From assembly GCA_963920765.1 (NCBI GenBank), contig OY987244.1:7566501-7630500 (forward strand): 64,000 bases of DNA. The letters run 5' to 3'. Positions 60,778 through 64,000 of the stretch are shown here, one piece after another. Below the pieces are notes generated by a model. That model had not been told where the DNA came from, did not search any database, and was given only the letters and a program-made list of their open reading frames with translations. This DNA comes from Ulota crispa. Its lineage: Eukaryota; Streptophyta; Bryopsida; Orthotrichales; Orthotrichaceae. The translations under genes and the position numbers were made by a program. Within the stretch, counting starts at the first letter, position 1. Each line of letters begins with the position of its first letter.

Positions 60778-62234
60778 TTGGCTGAGAGAAAGTTGTGGTG
60801 CAACTGCAGTGATGGTGCAACGGCCAGTGACTTGTTGTTAACATTTAGTGAAGGCATAGGTGATTTTACTTTATTCCGTTTATAACTTTCCAATCCTAGT
60901 CATGCCCAACCTTAACCAACTGAACCCGTATTCTACTAATCTATTATATATAGAGATTAAACTCTCGTAATGCTTAAAAGAAATGTCAATTTCAAACTAA
61001 AAATAATGTTTGATTTAGGCACAGCCACTCCGCACGGCAAGTACTCAAGACCATCTTGGTGCTCTATTCCATGACGTGAATCAAGCCTTGTAGCCACTTT
61101 GTCGGCACTACTTGAACCTTGCAAGTAATTTACGAGCCTTGTAGCCACTCTGCTAGGCACTACACAAACCTTTCAAGCAATTTACAGGCACCAAAAACAC
61201 TAAACAAGGAAGAAAGTCATAAGCACGAGAGCAACAATGTGAGATTTGAAGAGCAATGTAGTTGTGAATTGGTGTACAAAAATTGCAAGATCAGTGTAAA
61301 TAGGCAAGGTCGCAGGGAAGAAACAAATGCGGGAACCAAAGAAAGAGCAAAATTCCAAATAGAAAATTGGAGACGTGACGCCAAACCTTACGATTTCAAA
61401 TTTTTAGAACTTAATATCCTTTTTTCCAAGGTTGATACTTGGGTGTAACCCAAGCGTTGCTTGGGTATCAGCCATTGATTTTTTTTTTGGCAGCTAAAAT
61501 TCTCCATGTCTTGGTAAGAGGTGGTTAACGCCTAAACGTTGGCACAAACAAAAAATGTCCGTTGCCTTCAAAAAGAAACTCCTTATCCTAGAAAAAGACC
61601 AATTTTGATCTGATTTTTTTTAGAAGTGATCATAAAAGCGTAGTGCATCATGGAAGGCAAAAATTTACCTCTTGAGATGCATTCATTTTGTTTTGTAACC
61701 CAAACTGTGATACATGGTGTTAGCTCCCGAGCTGCCCTTCTTGCAAATTTCATGAGGGCACCATGCACTATTTGACATTTCCAATTTTTTGAAGCAATAC
61801 TACTGGTGACCATGTGCAAAACACTATAGAATGCTACAAGCAGGGCAGGCCACGATGATCCATTTGTCCTTTAAGGATTAAATATGTTCCAAATTTTGGA
61901 AGGCACCGGCTGAATCCGGCTCTACAATTCTTCACCTAGTTTTGCATCCTTCAATTTCAAAAAGCAACCAATTTTTTTCCCAGCTTCACTGGCTAACTTT
62001 GAACTAGCAGATAGTTTTTTCCATATACAACCCAATATCATATATTGTGGGCCACACTATTTGCGAGCGTATTTGATTATTGCTTAGGGCTTGTTCGCAC
62101 TAGCACATTTATTTTTATTCACCAGATTACAATTGTTGACAGTCAATTGGATGATAAATGGAGGGACCAGTACAATGTGATCCGAAGTTGTCATTCTTTT
62201 GCCAATTTGGCTCCATTTTTCCAAAAAAAAATGC
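60778..62234. other. Gene-free spacer
   Basis: No convincing gene. A duplicated motif with CCTTGTAGCCACT, TGCTAGGCACTAC or TCGGCACTAC, and GCAATTTAC lies near 61085-61185. Everything else is AT-rich single-copy-like DNA. Confidence 0.4.
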
Positions 62235-62465
62235 CCAAAGGTCTCTAGTTCTAATTTTGACCATGCCCTAATTGGATTCCCTCTCCAGGAATGAGTGACA
62301 TGTTCCTTCAAATGTTTATTATTATTGATGAGTTAGATAGGTTTTACTAATTGGTAAGCCAACCTAGCTCATCAATAATAATATTAGATGTTTGAATGAA
62401 TGTGACACTCATTCTAAAAAAAAGAACACAATTGGAACATGGTCAAAATTAGAGCCTCCTACCTT
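62235..62465. repeat. Foldback miniature element, arms about 100 bp
   Basis: The left arm contains CTAATTTTGACCATG, GAATGAGTGACATG and TTATTATTGATGAG. The right arm has their reverse complements in mirror order (CTCATCAATAATAA, TGTGACACTCATTC, CATGGTCAAAATTAG). A loop of about 16 bases sits near 62346-62361. No coding content. Confidence 0.85.
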
Positions 62466-64000
62466 AGTTCACACAATGTCCAATATCCCATATATATTAA
62501 CTTTGGTGAGATATACAAGGGATCCAAAAAAGAAAGTAGAAAACTAAAAAATACTGAAACCCTTTGAGCAAAAGTATTGCAATGATTTGGCTCTTGGATT
62601 TTGTTTTTGCTAAAACCCAAGTTTTGAAACGAGGTCTCACTTTTTCAACAGCAAAACATTCAAAAAGTGTTGCTATATATATATATATATAGGCATCTAA
62701 GCGGATTGGTACTTAGAAATTTATATGAAGTTGTTAGAGTTAAACTGGTACTCTTGTTGCTTTTTATAACATTTCTTTCACTTTTCCATCACGTTTTCTT
62801 TTAGATTCTTAACTTTTCAATGTCGTTTTCGTCTTTATTTGCATTAATTCTTCTTCCATGTTCTCAATACTTATAATTTGTTTTAATGTGCGATATCTTC
62901 ATTTCATTTAATGAAATTTTTAGCATGTTGAATGAATTAATATTTTGCATATCTTTCAATACATCAGAAGTCAAATACAAGAATCAAAAAGTCTGTCATT
63001 TTTTTTATAACATGTCAAAATTGTCATTTTCTACAATGTACAAATTGTGCAAACAGATGCTTTGTGGTAACAAGATTAAGATCGTGCTATAAAGAAATGT
63101 CAATATTTTTTTAGTAAAATGCGCTACATACCCTGCTCTTTCAACAACTTATTATAGTGATAAATGTGATGAAATATCAACGAAATTTTTCTTAGACAAT
63201 CCTTTCTTTTCACTTCTAGAAGGTGAATAGAATCAAGATTATATAAATTATGAAGTATCATCAATCATTTTATATGTCAATATACATTTAGAAAAAATCT
63301 ATTTTCAAGTTTATAAAATAATGTCCCTCTGAAAATTCTTCTAACCAATTTTGATGTTAAAATTTCAAAATCTACATTTGCATTTATGATACTATTTAAG
63401 AAAAACAAATAAATACAATTGCAATAATAATATGTTGTTAGATCTACAAAAGATGCTATAATACAAACATGGCTAATTGGCTACTTTCAACTAGATCTAA
63501 AATATATGAATTACCATGCAAGCCTTCAAAAAAAACTAATTGTTTGGTTCATATAAAATTGTAACAAAAATTTGATAATCTCAAATTCTCTTTTAATTGA
63601 AGTTATATTTACATTTATGATATACTAGAATAGGTACCTATTAGTTTGACAAGACCCAAAATAATTTCAAGCCTAATTACACAAAATGTTTCCCTTGTGT
63701 TAAAGCATTTTGTTGTCTTTTATCCAAGCAGTCCAATTTTAGGCCCAATTTTGCAATATCTCCAGTTTTAGGGCCAATTACATACATTGTTTTTTGTTCT
63801 TTACCCAAATGGTAAATTTTTTTTTCCCGTGCACAAAAACATTTTTTGTTTTTATCCACTCAAATTTTTTGCCCATGCAATTCTTAATCCCATGCAATTT
63901 TTTTACCCATGCAATTTTTTAATCCAGTTCTTTAACCCTAGCAATAAAATGATTGCCATTGCTTTTTGCGAAGCATATTTTTGTTTTTTATCCATGCAAT
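62466..64000. other. Gene-free AT-rich right flank
   Basis: It holds a short TA microsatellite at about 62671-62690. From about 63860 to the window end, a loose repeat of CCCATGCAATTTTTT units appears and runs off the edge. No gene is supported. Confidence 0.5.

Noticed and set aside
61529-61881. A possible TTAA element (TTAACGCCTAAACG to CCTTTAAGGATTAA).
   Set aside because: The termini agree poorly and TTAA is common in AT-rich DNA; not enough to list.
1-64000. CRISPR arrays, rRNA genes, standard tRNA genes and bacterial-type operons.
   Set aside because: No regularly spaced repeats, no rRNA-like segments and no complete tRNA were seen; gene structure is eukaryotic throughout.

Overview
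The window reads as AT-rich nuclear DNA of a plant. Two conserved eukaryotic housekeeping genes with short, normal GT-AG introns sit in a landscape of CACTA-type DNA transposons, foldback and miniature inverted-repeat elements, and one degraded Ty1/copia fossil. A third gene encodes a ropporin/RSP11-like RIIa-domain protein, a family tied to the axoneme. A CACTA-rich plant genome that keeps a flagellar protein suggests a lineage with motile sperm (bryophyte, lycophyte or fern grade) rather than a flowering plant. The short introns fit a bryophyte better than a fern or cycad. The species cannot be named from this sequence.

Layout. 1-2354: left-truncated Ty1/copia fossil, minus strand. 3153 to about 9818: a decayed CACTA element (clear left end, tentative right end) keeping only the C-terminal part of its transposase. 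10808-11461: intronless ropporin/RSP11-like gene, minus strand. 12010-12342: two-unit tandem repeat. 13985-37509: a small non-autonomous CACTA element split by a complete-ended 20.9-kb CACTA element (15822-36706; matching termini, AAA target duplication). The inner element carries two divergent genes: a tnp2-type transposase on minus (22840 to 17721) and a second-protein gene on plus (24598-31683). Both are decayed. 38157-40207: TTAA-flanked repeats. 40593-44955: LAS1, nine exons, plus strand. 45780-53078: a dense block of foldback elements, several nested in each other. 54618-59726: CPSF73-I, eight exons, minus strand. The rest is gene-poor.

How the genes relate. LAS1 (ITS2 cleavage in pre-rRNA) and CPSF73 (3' end cleavage of pre-mRNA) are both RNA endonucleases and converge on the repeat block, but nothing suggests shared regulation. 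Both appear intact, with catalytic residues present.

The most notable structure is at 49450-52630. One arm of a large inverted repeat was interrupted by a 1.7-kb element, and the opposite arm preserves the empty site. This shows directly that a four-base target, TTAG, was duplicated. Related copies nearby sit in TTAA. Together they define a repeat family with CCCCTAAA termini and TTAA-like four-base targets, a pattern reminiscent of piggyBac-type transposition, which is not usually expected in plants. No transposase for this family is visible.
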